64,000 nucleotides of DNA from Geothrix oryzae (GTDB taxonomy: Bacteria > Acidobacteriota > Holophagae > Holophagales > Holophagaceae), in assembly GCF_030295385.1 (NCBI RefSeq), contig NZ_AP027079.1, positions 1,488,001 to 1,552,000 of the forward strand, given 5' to 3'. Positions 1 to 8,788 of the stretch are shown in pieces. A program made the position numbers and the translations under genes. Under the pieces are notes generated by a model, which worked only from the letters and a program-made list of their open reading frames with translations, was not told the origin of the DNA and made no database searches. Within the stretch, counting starts at the first letter, position 1. Every line of letters starts with the position of its first letter.

Positions 1-2943
1 GAAGCGGGCGCCGATCTGGATCTGGCGGGCAGCGCCGATCCAGGTCTGCTGGGGAGTGGGCGCCGGGTTGACCGCATCGATCGTGGAGGCGTTGCCAACC
101 GAGGGGGCGCGGTAGGACAGATAAGTGTCCTGGCGGTTGAGCAGGTTGAACACATCGGCGGACAGGGTCATCTTGATCCGCTTCGTGAAGAAAAAGTCGC
201 GGCGCAGGCCGAGGTCGAAGGTCAGGTTGGAACCTCCGCGCAGGGTGTTGCGGCCGGGATCGACGCCATTCTGGAAGACGCGGTCGTTGGTGCTGTTGGC
301 ATCGCCGTTCACATCGGTGCCGTAGGTCAGGGTGTAGGGCGTGCCCGTCTGGTAGCGGATGGAGACGGAGGTCAGGATGCCCGTCACTTCCTTGTCGAGG
401 AAGCTGAAGTAGCCGGTGAGCACCTCGCGGCGGTCGGTATCGGCATAGCCCCACTGGGCGCCCAGCCGACCCTGGTCCTGGATGCCGATGCCGGAGTAGT
501 TACGCTCGTTGGAGTCGCTGTCCTTGTTGATGGCGTAGGTGTAGTACAGCTGGGCATCGAAGGGGCTGCCGTCCTTGTGGTACTTCATGCTGGCCGTGTA
601 GGCGTGGTACTGGCTGGTGGCATCGGACAGATACAGGCCCATGGTGCCGTAGGCCGCGTTGGGGCGGACCGCCGTGTAGGCGCCGGAGGCGCTGATGGTG
701 CTGGGGTAGATGAGGCGGCCCGAGGCATTCGGGGTGGGGTTGCCGAGGTTCAGGTCCGCCGTGCGCTCAAGCTGCTGAGCCTTGGCGTAGGTCGCGGACA
801 GGCCCAGCACCAGATCGCCGAAGAAGGGGCGCTCGGCGCCGATGTTCACGCGGTCGGTGTAGGGGTTCTTGAAGTCGGGGCTGAAGCTCCAGATGTTGAA
901 CCCGGAGAGGGTCACGCCCGTGGGCATGGCCGAGATCCAGTAGGGATTCGAGGCATTGAAGGACGCGCCGCGGGGGATGCCGTAGGTGGCGGCTTCACCA
1001 GGCTGGAAGTCCTTGGAGCCCGTGCGGATCCCGTTGGCCGCGAAGGCCTGGTAGAGGAACACGGCGGGCGTGGTGCTCACATAGCGGCCCACGCTGCCGC
1101 GGACCACCGTCTTGCCCTGGTCGAAGGCGGGGGTCCAGGTGAAGGACACCCGGGGGGAGAACTGGCTGTCCGTGGGGATCTTGGCCGTCACGGGCATGGT
1201 GGTGGCGAGCCGGTTGCTCATGTCCAGGATCGGGAAGTCGGGGTTCTCCTGGCGGTCCCAGCGGACGCCGACGCCCAGCTTGAAGGTGTCGGTGAGGCGC
1301 CAGTCGGTCTGGATGAACGCGGCCAGCTGCTTGTAGCTGGTGTCGAAGAGGCCCGCCTGCTGCACGGGGCTGTTGAGGCCGAAGTTCTGGCGGTAGTAGG
1401 ACCAGTTGCCCGCCCGGAAGTTGGCGAGGGAGCTGAACTGGTAGACGCCCTGCCAGTTGCCGGCGAAGAACTCGGACACATTGATGTCGTTGTAGTCCAC
1501 GCCCGCCTTCACCTGGAAGGTCGGCGTCACATAGCTGATGTTTTCCTGGAACTGGGTGCGCTTCGTGCTGTAGGTGCGGTCGAAGGGATAGGCGCCGTAG
1601 TAGCCCACATTGGAGATGCTGACTTCGGGGATCTTGGAGTAGGTCGACCGGGGCATGTCGTCCTTGGTGTGGCTGATCCGGAACTCGTTCATCCAGTTGC
1701 CGTTGATCACCCAGTTCCACTGGAGGACATAGGCGTCGGTCTTCACATCGTCCGAGGCCAGGTTCTCGTAGGCCGCCATGCTGCTGGCGCCGGTGACGCC
1801 CTTGAAGCTGGAGTGGTTGACCCGGAACTGGATGTTCTGGTCGATGGTGGGGTTCCAGTCGAAGCGGATGAAGTAGACATCCGAATCGAGCTTGTTGGAG
1901 TAGCTGCCGCCCTTGGCGAGCAGCACCGCATCATTGGCCTGGCCCGCGACCGTGGGGTCGAGAGCGACGGGTGTGTTGCCGCCCCAGACCTGGTTGATGG
2001 GGGACTTGTAGCGCTGGGCGTCGTAGGCCACGAAGTAGAAGAGCTTGTCCTTGACGATGGGGCCGCCCACGCTGAAGCCGAACTGCTCCTGCTGGAAGTC
2101 GCCGACGGGATTGGTGGTGGTGCTGCCATTGGGCTGGCGCAGCGTCGGGCCGGCTTCCACCCAGCCGCGGGGGCGCATGTAGTAGAAGAGGCTGCCGCTG
2201 AGGTCGTTGGTGCCGTTCTTGGTGATGGCGTTCACATAGCCACCGCCCATGCGGCCGAACTCGGCGCTGGCGCCGTCCGTGACGACCTGGTACTCGCGGA
2301 TCGCTTCGATGGAGATGGTGAAGGGGGTCTTGCCTTCCGCCGCGCCGGTGGCGCCGCCGAAGAAGGGCTCGTTGTTGTCGCCGCCGTCGATGTTGATGGA
2401 GGTGTTCACGCCGCGCTGGCCGGCGATGGCGAGGTTGCCGCGGCTGCTGTCAACCACGACCTGGGGGGCGAGCGTCGCGAGATTGGTGAAGTTGCGGTTG
2501 AAGACGGGCAGGTTGGTCAGGTTGTCCGGGGAGACGATGGCGGCGGCGCTGGCGCGCTCGCTGTCCACCTGGCTGGCGGCGGCCACGACTTCCACCACGG
2601 CGCCGGTCTCGGGAGCCAGGCGGATGGCGAGGGGGGCGGCATCACCCAGGTTGAGGTTCACCTTCACATTGCTGGCGGTCTGGAAGCCGGCCTTGGTCAC
2701 GGTGACGCTGTAGGGGCCCACCGGCAGGAGGGTGGCCAGGTAGCGCCCTTCGGCGTTGGTCTGCGTGGTGCGGGTGAGACCGGTCTCCGTGTTGCGGATG
2801 GTCACCGTGGCACCCGCCACGGCCGCGCCCTTGGTATCCATGATCCGGCCACCCAGCTGGGCGGACACGCCCTGGGCCATGAGCGGAGCCGCCGCGACCA
2901 GCAGGGCCACCAGGGTTGAGCTGTTCAAATGCCTTGAACGCAT
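1..2943 (-). CDS. TonB-dependent outer-membrane receptor, Oar-like (stop just beyond the left edge)
   Basis: The minus-strand frame is open from the ATG at 2943 to base 1, which is 981 codons. GGAGG lies 9 bases before the start. A signal peptide (MRSRHLNSSTLVALLVAAAP...) is followed by a carboxypeptidase-regulatory/Cna-B-like fold (about residues 28-105), a plug domain (about 120-240) and a long beta-barrel rich in aromatic strands. The last visible residues are QIQIGARF. A terminal Phe is the usual outer-membrane barrel sorting signal, so only the stop codon is probably missing. This architecture is that of Oar-type TonB receptors, which are abundant in Acidobacteriota. The substrate cannot be read from sequence. 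The gene is divergent from the S55 peptidase gene. Confidence 0.9.
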   Translation of the reverse strand, partial: MRSRHLNSSTLVALLVAAAPLMAQGVSAQLGGRIMDTKGAAVAGATVTIRNTETGLTRTTQTNAEGRYLATLLPVGPYSVTVTKAGFQTASNVKVNLNLGDAAPLAIRLAPETGAVVEVVAAASQVDSERASAAAIVSPDNLTNLPVFNRNFTNLATLAPQVVVDSSRGNLAIAGQRGVNTSINIDGGDNNEPFFGGATGAAEGKTPFTISIEAIREYQVVTDGASAEFGRMGGGYVNAITKNGTNDLSGSLFYYMRPRGWVEAGPTLRQPNGSTTTNPVGDFQQEQFGFSVGGPIVKDKLFYFVAYDAQRYKSPINQVWGGNTPVALDPTVAGQANDAVLLAKGGSYSNKLDSDVYFIRFDWNPTIDQNIQFRVNHSSFKGVTGASSMAAYENLASDDVKTDAYVLQWNWVINGNWMNEFRISHTKDDMPRSTYSKIPEVSISNVGYYGAYPFDRTYSTKRTQFQENISYVTPTFQVKAGVDYNDINVSEFFAGNWQGVYQFSSLANFRAGNWSYYRQNFGLNSPVQQAGLFDTSYKQLAAFIQTDWRLTDTFKLGVGVRWDRQENPDFPILDMSNRLATTMPVTAKIPTDSQFSPRVSFTWTPAFDQGKTVVRGSVGRYVSTTPAVFLYQAFAANGIRTGSKDFQPGEAATYGIPRGASFNASNPYWISAMPTGVTLSGFNIWSFSPDFKNPYTDRVNIGAERPFFGDLVLGLSATYAKAQQLERTADLNLGNPTPNASGRLIYPSTISASGAYTAVRPNAAYGTMGLYLSDATSQYHAYTASMKYHKDGSPFDAQLYYTYAINKDSDSNERNYSGIGIQDQGRLGAQWGYADTDRREVLTGYFSFLDKEVTGILTSVSIRYQTGTPYTLTYGTDVNGDANSTNDRVFQNGVDPGRNTLRGGSNLTFDLGLRRDFFFTKRIKMTLSADVFNLLNRQDTYLSYRAPSVGNASTIDAVNPAPTPQQTWIGAARQIQIGARF

Positions 2944-3113
2944 GGGAAGTTCCTCCGTGATCCAAGAGTAGCCTCAGACCCCCTCGTAATAAAAGGACCG
3001 GTTGGTCAAGGAACGAAAATGTCACCCCGGGCACCTGAAGGTCACAGGGGCGCCCGCTCGGGGGCCGTCCCGGTTCCCGGGACAGCCCTGCTAGGCTTCA
3101 TTCTTTCCTTGAG

Positions 3114-4859
3114 ATGTCGATGAAACTGGTCGCCCTTGCCTTCACCCTCCTCCTCGGGGCCTCCCTGTGTGCCCAGGGGCCAGCCACCATGGGCGCGTCC
3201 GAGATCCGCGCCGGCATGAAGGGGTACGGCCGGACCGTGTTCCAGGGCGGCAAGATCGAGCGGTTCGACTTCGAGGTGCTGGGCGTCCAAAAGAACGCCG
3301 CGCCGGGCCGCAGCCGGATCATGGTGAGGGCATCAGGGGGGCCCTTGGCGGAAACCGGCATTCTGGCCGGCATGAGCGGGAGTCCCTGCTACATCGACGG
3401 CAAGCTCATCGGGGCCCTCAGCACGGGCATCGCCTTCGAGAAGGAGGCCATCGGGGGCATCACGCCCATCGCCGAGATGCTGGATCAGCTCCGGGACATC
3501 GCCGAGACCGCCCCGAGCCGGACCCCCTTGATCCTGCCCAAGCTGGAGCCGCCGAAGGTCCTCAAGTCCGCCCTCACGGGCCAGATGCTCGATTTCCGGG
3601 CCCTGATGGGTGACCCGGACCCCCAGGCGCTGTCCATGTCCATCGCCGGCAGCGCCCTGGGGGCCGAGGTCCAGCGCCTCTGGGCGGGGCTGCCGGTCAC
3701 CTTCGCGGCCGCCCCCGTGATGTCCGGGAGCCGCGAGGAGGCCAGCCCCCTGGAGCCCGGAGGCATGGTGGCGGTCACGCTCATGCAGGGCGACCTGGAT
3801 CTGGCGGCCGCGGGCACCATCACCTATGTCTCGGGCAAGCGGATCCTGCTCTTCGGCCACCAACTGTTCAACCTGGGGCCCGTGGACCTCCCGCTCTGGT
3901 CGGCCACGGTGGCCAGCACCGTGGCCAGCTACCAGAGCTCCTTCAAGATGGCCATGCCGGTGGCGCCCATCGGCGCCCTGCGCCTGGATCGCAGTTCGGG
4001 CGTGGCGGGGCTGCTGGGGGCTGAGGCCCGCATGGTGCCCCTGCGCATCGGCCTGAACCTGGGGGGCAAGCGGACGCTGAACTTCCGCTTCGAGATCATG
4101 GATCATCCCGTGGTCACGCCCGCGCTGGCGGCCACGGCCGTGGCCCAGACCCTCGAGGCCCACACCCGCGGCCTGGGGTTCCAGAGCCTCTCCATGCAGG
4201 GGAATATCAAGCTGGCCGGGCATCCCGCCATCCAGATCGAAAATGTCATCGCGGACCTGAATTCCCTCCGGATGGCGCAGTATGTGGGCGGCATCCTGCA
4301 GGCCGTGAGCTTTAACCCCTTCGAGCGGCCCGTGTTCGAGGGCATCTCGCTCACCATCAAGGCGGAGGAGCGGCTCGACCTCACGGGCATCGCCGGCGTC
4401 CGCCTGCTCAAGGCCCGGGCCAAGCGCGGCGAGGTGCTGCCGGTGCTGGTGACCCTCCAGAACATCCAGGGCGTGCGGGAGACGGCCACCTTCAACATCC
4501 AGGTGCCCTCCTCGGCCGCCAAGGGCAAGGCCATCCTCATGGTGGGCGACGGTTTCAGCCTCATGGCGGCGGATCCGGACGAGCGGATGATCGAGGTGGC
4601 CAGCCTGAACGACATGGTGCGGATCCTGAATGGGGCCCTCCGGAACAACCACGCCTACGCCCTGCTGGTGCAGGCGCAGCCGGGCGCGGGCCTCCGCGGC
4701 AGCCGCATCGAGGGGATCCCCCCCACCGTGGCCAGCCTGGTCGGCGGCGACGGGGCCAGCAGCGACAACCGCCTGCAGCGCAGGATCGTGGGCCGCGCCG
4801 TGCTGCCGCTGGAGCGGGAAGTCCGCGGCCTCAGCCAGTTGGAAGTGGAGATCGAGTGA
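3114..4859 (+). CDS. Secreted SpoIVB-type (S55) serine peptidase domain protein
   Basis: 581 residues. The signal peptide covers about residues 1-20 and ends LCAQG. The S55 family block starts with EIRAGMKGYGRTVFQG, and GMSGSPCYIDGK (residues 86-97) carries the likely nucleophile Ser88. A GHQLFNLGPVDLPLWSA block near residue 245 is also typical of the acidobacterial members. SpoIVB of Bacillus cleaves in sporulation signalling; this organism need not sporulate, and the substrate is unknown. ATG at 3114 is used, but ATG at 3120 is as likely because no clear ribosome site decides. The gene is followed with no gap by the beta-propeller gene, so the two probably form one operon. Confidence 0.8.
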   Translation: MSMKLVALAFTLLLGASLCAQGPATMGASEIRAGMKGYGRTVFQGGKIERFDFEVLGVQKNAAPGRSRIMVRASGGPLAETGILAGMSGSPCYIDGKLIGALSTGIAFEKEAIGGITPIAEMLDQLRDIAETAPSRTPLILPKLEPPKVLKSALTGQMLDFRALMGDPDPQALSMSIAGSALGAEVQRLWAGLPVTFAAAPVMSGSREEASPLEPGGMVAVTLMQGDLDLAAAGTITYVSGKRILLFGHQLFNLGPVDLPLWSATVASTVASYQSSFKMAMPVAPIGALRLDRSSGVAGLLGAEARMVPLRIGLNLGGKRTLNFRFEIMDHPVVTPALAATAVAQTLEAHTRGLGFQSLSMQGNIKLAGHPAIQIENVIADLNSLRMAQYVGGILQAVSFNPFERPVFEGISLTIKAEERLDLTGIAGVRLLKARAKRGEVLPVLVTLQNIQGVRETATFNIQVPSSAAKGKAILMVGDGFSLMAADPDERMIEVASLNDMVRILNGALRNNHAYALLVQAQPGAGLRGSRIEGIPPTVASLVGGDGASSDNRLQRRIVGRAVLPLEREVRGLSQLEVEIE

Positions 4860-4882
4860 TGAGCATGAGAGGAAAGGGTTCT

Positions 4883-6988
4883 ATGCGCTGGCTGACCTTG
4901 CTGCTTCCCGCCGTCCTGAGCGTCGCCGCCTTGGCGGACCAGCCCATGGCGACCTTCTCGGGATTCAACGACTGGCTGGGTTCCGAGACGCGCGGCGTCC
5001 GCATCGGCGCCGACGGCCGCCTGCGCCTGGCGCCGAACCTTCGGCGCGTGGGCCAGCTGCCCGAGGGCGTCATCTGGGCGGCGGTGTCGGACGGAGCCGG
5101 CGGGGCCTACCTGTCCGCCGGCACGGACGGCAAGCTCTTCCACTATGCGGGCGGCCAGGTGAAGCCGCTCGGCCAGGTGAAGGGCGGCATCGTGTTCGCT
5201 CTGGCCCGGCTGGGGCAGGATCTGGTGGTGGCGCCCACGGGCGAGGGCAAGCTGTTCCGGGTGTCCCCCGCCGGCGAGGTGAAGCCGTTCGCCGACATCG
5301 AAGCCCGCATCGTATGGGCTCTGGCCGTCGAGGGCGACGCGGTGATCGTGGCGGGCGGGGCCGAGAAGGGGGCGGTGCTGCTGCAGGCGAGAGAAGGCTC
5401 GAGCCGCCGCCTGGCGGAACTGGCCGATGAGACGGCCTTCACGGCCATGACGCCGGACGGGCAGGGTGGCTGGTACCTGGGCAGCCACGGCCGGGGCCTG
5501 GTGCTGCGCTACAGCCGGCAGGGCGATCGCCTGGAAACGCTCATGGACACGCCCTTCGAGGAAGTGCGCGCCCTGGCTGTGGCCGAGGGTCAGCTCTATG
5601 TCGGCGCCGACAACGGGCTCACGCCCAAATTCAGCACAGGTCAGCTGGAGCGCCGGGAGGGCTACCTGCAGGCCGATACGGCCAGCACGGCCCGCTCCGC
5701 CGTCATCCGCCTGGACCGGGACCGGGTGCCCGAAACCCTGTGGCAGAGCGCCCAGAGCCAGGTCTATGCCCTGACGGCCTGGAAGGGGCAGCTGCTCGTG
5801 GGTACGGGAAACCGTTCGCGCCTCTTCTCGCTGCCCTTGGGCAAGGCCCGTGATGCCGATCCCTTCGCGGTGGTGCAGGAACTGGGGACGGCCCAGGCTA
5901 CGGCCTTCCTTCCCGCCGGCGGGGATCTGCTGGTGGTGGGCTCCAATCCCGCCGAGCTGCACCTGCTCTCCGAGGCCCAGGCCACGGAAGGGACGCTGGA
6001 ATCGAAGATCCTGAAGGGGGCGCCCCTGGCCGACTGGGGCCGGGCCTACCTCGAGTCCGACCTGCCCACCGGCACGAATGTGGAGCTGCAGTTCCGCACG
6101 GGCAGCACGGAGACGCCCGACGCCACCTGGAGCGCGTGGACGCCGCCGCTCCGCAGCGGAGAGCGCCCGGCGCTGCCGCCCTCCCGGTTCGCCCAGTTCC
6201 GGCTGCGGCTCAGCAGCACCCGGGGCGGCGCCACCCCCACGGTGGAGACCGTCACCCTGCACTGGGCCCACCGCAACCTGGCGCCGGTCTGGGAGGGCGT
6301 GGACATCATGCCGCCCGGGCTGGTCATCACCCGCACCGCGCCGCCCGATGACATCGGCATCGAACGCGTGCCCCTGGAGACCCAGAAGCTCATCCCGGCC
6401 CTGGGCTACATGGGCGCGGAAAAGCGCAGCTTCCGCCGGGGGGGGGCGAGCTTCGTGTTCCGGGTGAACGATCCCAACGGCGACGCCCTCGAGTTCACCA
6501 TCCGGTTGCTGCCCGAACGCGGGGCGCCCCTGCTCCTGGAAAAGGCCTGGAAGGAAAAGTTCTTCAGCTTCGACACCCTGCCTGTGCCCGATGGCCGCTA
6601 CCGATTGGAAGTGACCGCCTCGGATGCGCCCACGGTCCCCTTCAACGCCGCCCTCGCGAGCACTTGGCGCACGGCGCCCTTCCTCATCGACCATACGCCC
6701 CCGGCCATCGCGGAACTGAGCGCCGTGCCCGAAGGCGAGGGCGTGCGCCTGCGCTTCGTGGCCCGGGATGAGACCTCGGTGCTGAAAGAGGCCGCGGTGA
6801 GCGCCGATGGCGAGCACTGGCTCCAGATCGTGCCCGAGGACCGCGTCTTCGATCAGAAGGAGGAGCGCTTCGATGTGATCGTGCCCCGCGAGGCCGTGCG
6901 CGGCGACCGCATCCTGGTGAAGGTCGCAGATCAGTATCACAACGAGCAGACGGCGGCGGTGCAGGTAGGGACTCCCGCCAAGCGGTAG
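4883..6988 (+). CDS. Exported beta-propeller protein with C-terminal Ig-like region
   Basis: About 701 residues. The frame is open from GTG 4856, but ATG 4883 follows a good GGAAAGGG ribosome site and begins a clean signal peptide (MRWLTLLLPAVLSVAALA). Residues about 45-380 are repeated short units of the form GGAYLSAGTDGKLFHY and DLVVAPTGEGKLFRV, as in SMP-30/NHL-like propellers. The C-terminal third reads like fibronectin/Ig beta-sandwiches (TSVLKEAAVSADGEHW). It is probably periplasmic or surface-bound and co-transcribed with the S55 peptidase. No enzymatic motif was recognised, so the function is unknown. Confidence 0.75.
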   Translation: MRWLTLLLPAVLSVAALADQPMATFSGFNDWLGSETRGVRIGADGRLRLAPNLRRVGQLPEGVIWAAVSDGAGGAYLSAGTDGKLFHYAGGQVKPLGQVKGGIVFALARLGQDLVVAPTGEGKLFRVSPAGEVKPFADIEARIVWALAVEGDAVIVAGGAEKGAVLLQAREGSSRRLAELADETAFTAMTPDGQGGWYLGSHGRGLVLRYSRQGDRLETLMDTPFEEVRALAVAEGQLYVGADNGLTPKFSTGQLERREGYLQADTASTARSAVIRLDRDRVPETLWQSAQSQVYALTAWKGQLLVGTGNRSRLFSLPLGKARDADPFAVVQELGTAQATAFLPAGGDLLVVGSNPAELHLLSEAQATEGTLESKILKGAPLADWGRAYLESDLPTGTNVELQFRTGSTETPDATWSAWTPPLRSGERPALPPSRFAQFRLRLSSTRGGATPTVETVTLHWAHRNLAPVWEGVDIMPPGLVITRTAPPDDIGIERVPLETQKLIPALGYMGAEKRSFRRGGASFVFRVNDPNGDALEFTIRLLPERGAPLLLEKAWKEKFFSFDTLPVPDGRYRLEVTASDAPTVPFNAALASTWRTAPFLIDHTPPAIAELSAVPEGEGVRLRFVARDETSVLKEAAVSADGEHWLQIVPEDRVFDQKEERFDVIVPREAVRGDRILVKVADQYHNEQTAAVQVGTPAKR

Positions 6989-7001
6989 CCGTTCCCTCCT
7001 C

Positions 7002-7039
7002 CAAGAGAAAGGCGGGCCGGATGGCCCGCCTTTCTCTTG
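7002..7039. terminator. Bidirectional terminator hairpin
   Basis: Perfect 17-bp inverted repeat (caagagaaaggcgggcc and its complement) around a 4-base loop ggat. It lies between the convergent beta-propeller and enoyl-CoA hydratase genes. Confidence 0.85.
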
Positions 7040-7052
7040 AGCATGTCAAAGC

Positions 7053-7829
<777 letters not shown>

Positions 7830-7887
7830 TGGGGGCTCCTGATGTGGGATTGTTGCCGACCATTGTACGCTGGGGCCGGAGTGACCG

Positions 7888-8736
7888 ATGTTCCATCCCC
7901 CACACCCCGAGACCTACCGCGACCAGCTGCGCGCCTTCCTGCGCGAGGACTGGGGCACCCAGGACTGGACCACGGCCGCCGTGCCGGACCGGCCCATGGT
8001 GGCCCGGGTGGTGGCCAAGGGGGATCTGGTGCTGGCCGGCCTGCCCGTGGCCCAGGAGGTGTTCCGGCTGGCTGAACCCGGGCTGGCGGTGACCCTGGAG
8101 GCCGCCGACGGACAACGGGTGTCCAAGGGGACCGAAGTCCTGCGCGTGGAGGGGTCCAGCCACGGCATCCTGCTGGCCGAGCGCGTGATGCTGAACCTCC
8201 TGCAGCGGCTGTCGGGCACGGCGACCCTCACGCACCAGTTCGTGGACGCCATCGAAGGCACGGGCGCCCGCATCCTCGATACGCGCAAGACCACGCCGGG
8301 CCTGAAGCTGCTGGAGAAATACGCCGTGCGCTGCGGCGGGGGCGTGAACCACCGCCTCACCCTGGGGGATGGCGTCCTGCTCAAGGAGAATCACCTCGCC
8401 GCGGCCGGCGGCATCCGGGCGGCGGTGGAGGCGGCACGGCACGGCGCCCCCAACCTGGTGAAGATCGAAGTGGAGGTCGAGACCCTGGGCCAGCTGAAGG
8501 CCTGCCTGGACCTGCCGGATGTCGATGGCGTCCTGCTGGACAACATGCCCCTTGAGCAGATGCGCGAGGCCGTGGCCCTGCGGGACCGCAGCGGGCGGCG
8601 CCTCTTCCTGGAGGCCAGCGGCAACCTCACCCTGGAGCGGGCCCGTGCCGTGGCGGAAACCGGCGTGGATTTCCTCAGCGTCGGGGCCCTCACCCACAGC
8701 GCGCCCTCGGTGGATCTCAGCCTGCGGATGGACTGA
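7888..8736 (+). CDS. nadC: Nicotinate-nucleotide pyrophosphorylase (carboxylating)
   Basis: 282 residues, the usual NadC length. The enzyme converts quinolinate and PRPP to nicotinate mononucleotide in de novo NAD synthesis. Diagnostic blocks are LNLLQRLSGTATLT, DTRKTTPGLKLLEKYAVRCG, GGVNHRLTLGDGVLLKENH and the C-terminal EASGNLTLERA. GGAG lies 7 bases upstream of ATG 7888. It is divergent from the enoyl-CoA hydratase gene, with 58 bases between them. No nadA or nadB is in the window. Confidence 0.95.
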   Translation: MFHPPHPETYRDQLRAFLREDWGTQDWTTAAVPDRPMVARVVAKGDLVLAGLPVAQEVFRLAEPGLAVTLEAADGQRVSKGTEVLRVEGSSHGILLAERVMLNLLQRLSGTATLTHQFVDAIEGTGARILDTRKTTPGLKLLEKYAVRCGGGVNHRLTLGDGVLLKENHLAAAGGIRAAVEAARHGAPNLVKIEVEVETLGQLKACLDLPDVDGVLLDNMPLEQMREAVALRDRSGRRLFLEASGNLTLERARAVAETGVDFLSVGALTHSAPSVDLSLRMD

Positions 8737-8788
8737 AGGGGCGACCTGCGCCATGATCTAGGCCTCAATACACGAGGCAGGAGGCGGC

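Noticed and set aside
577-2919. Long plus-strand open frame of 780 codons
   Set aside because: It is the complement of the TonB-receptor gene; the composition is Gly/Ala/His/Val-biased without any domain, and the minus frame is a clear receptor.
3333-4652. Long minus-strand frame opposite the S55 peptidase
   Set aside because: Shadow frame of high-GC coding DNA (His/Gln/Gly-rich, no domain).
4655-6940. 761-codon minus-strand frame
   Set aside because: Shadow of the beta-propeller gene; no recognisable motif.
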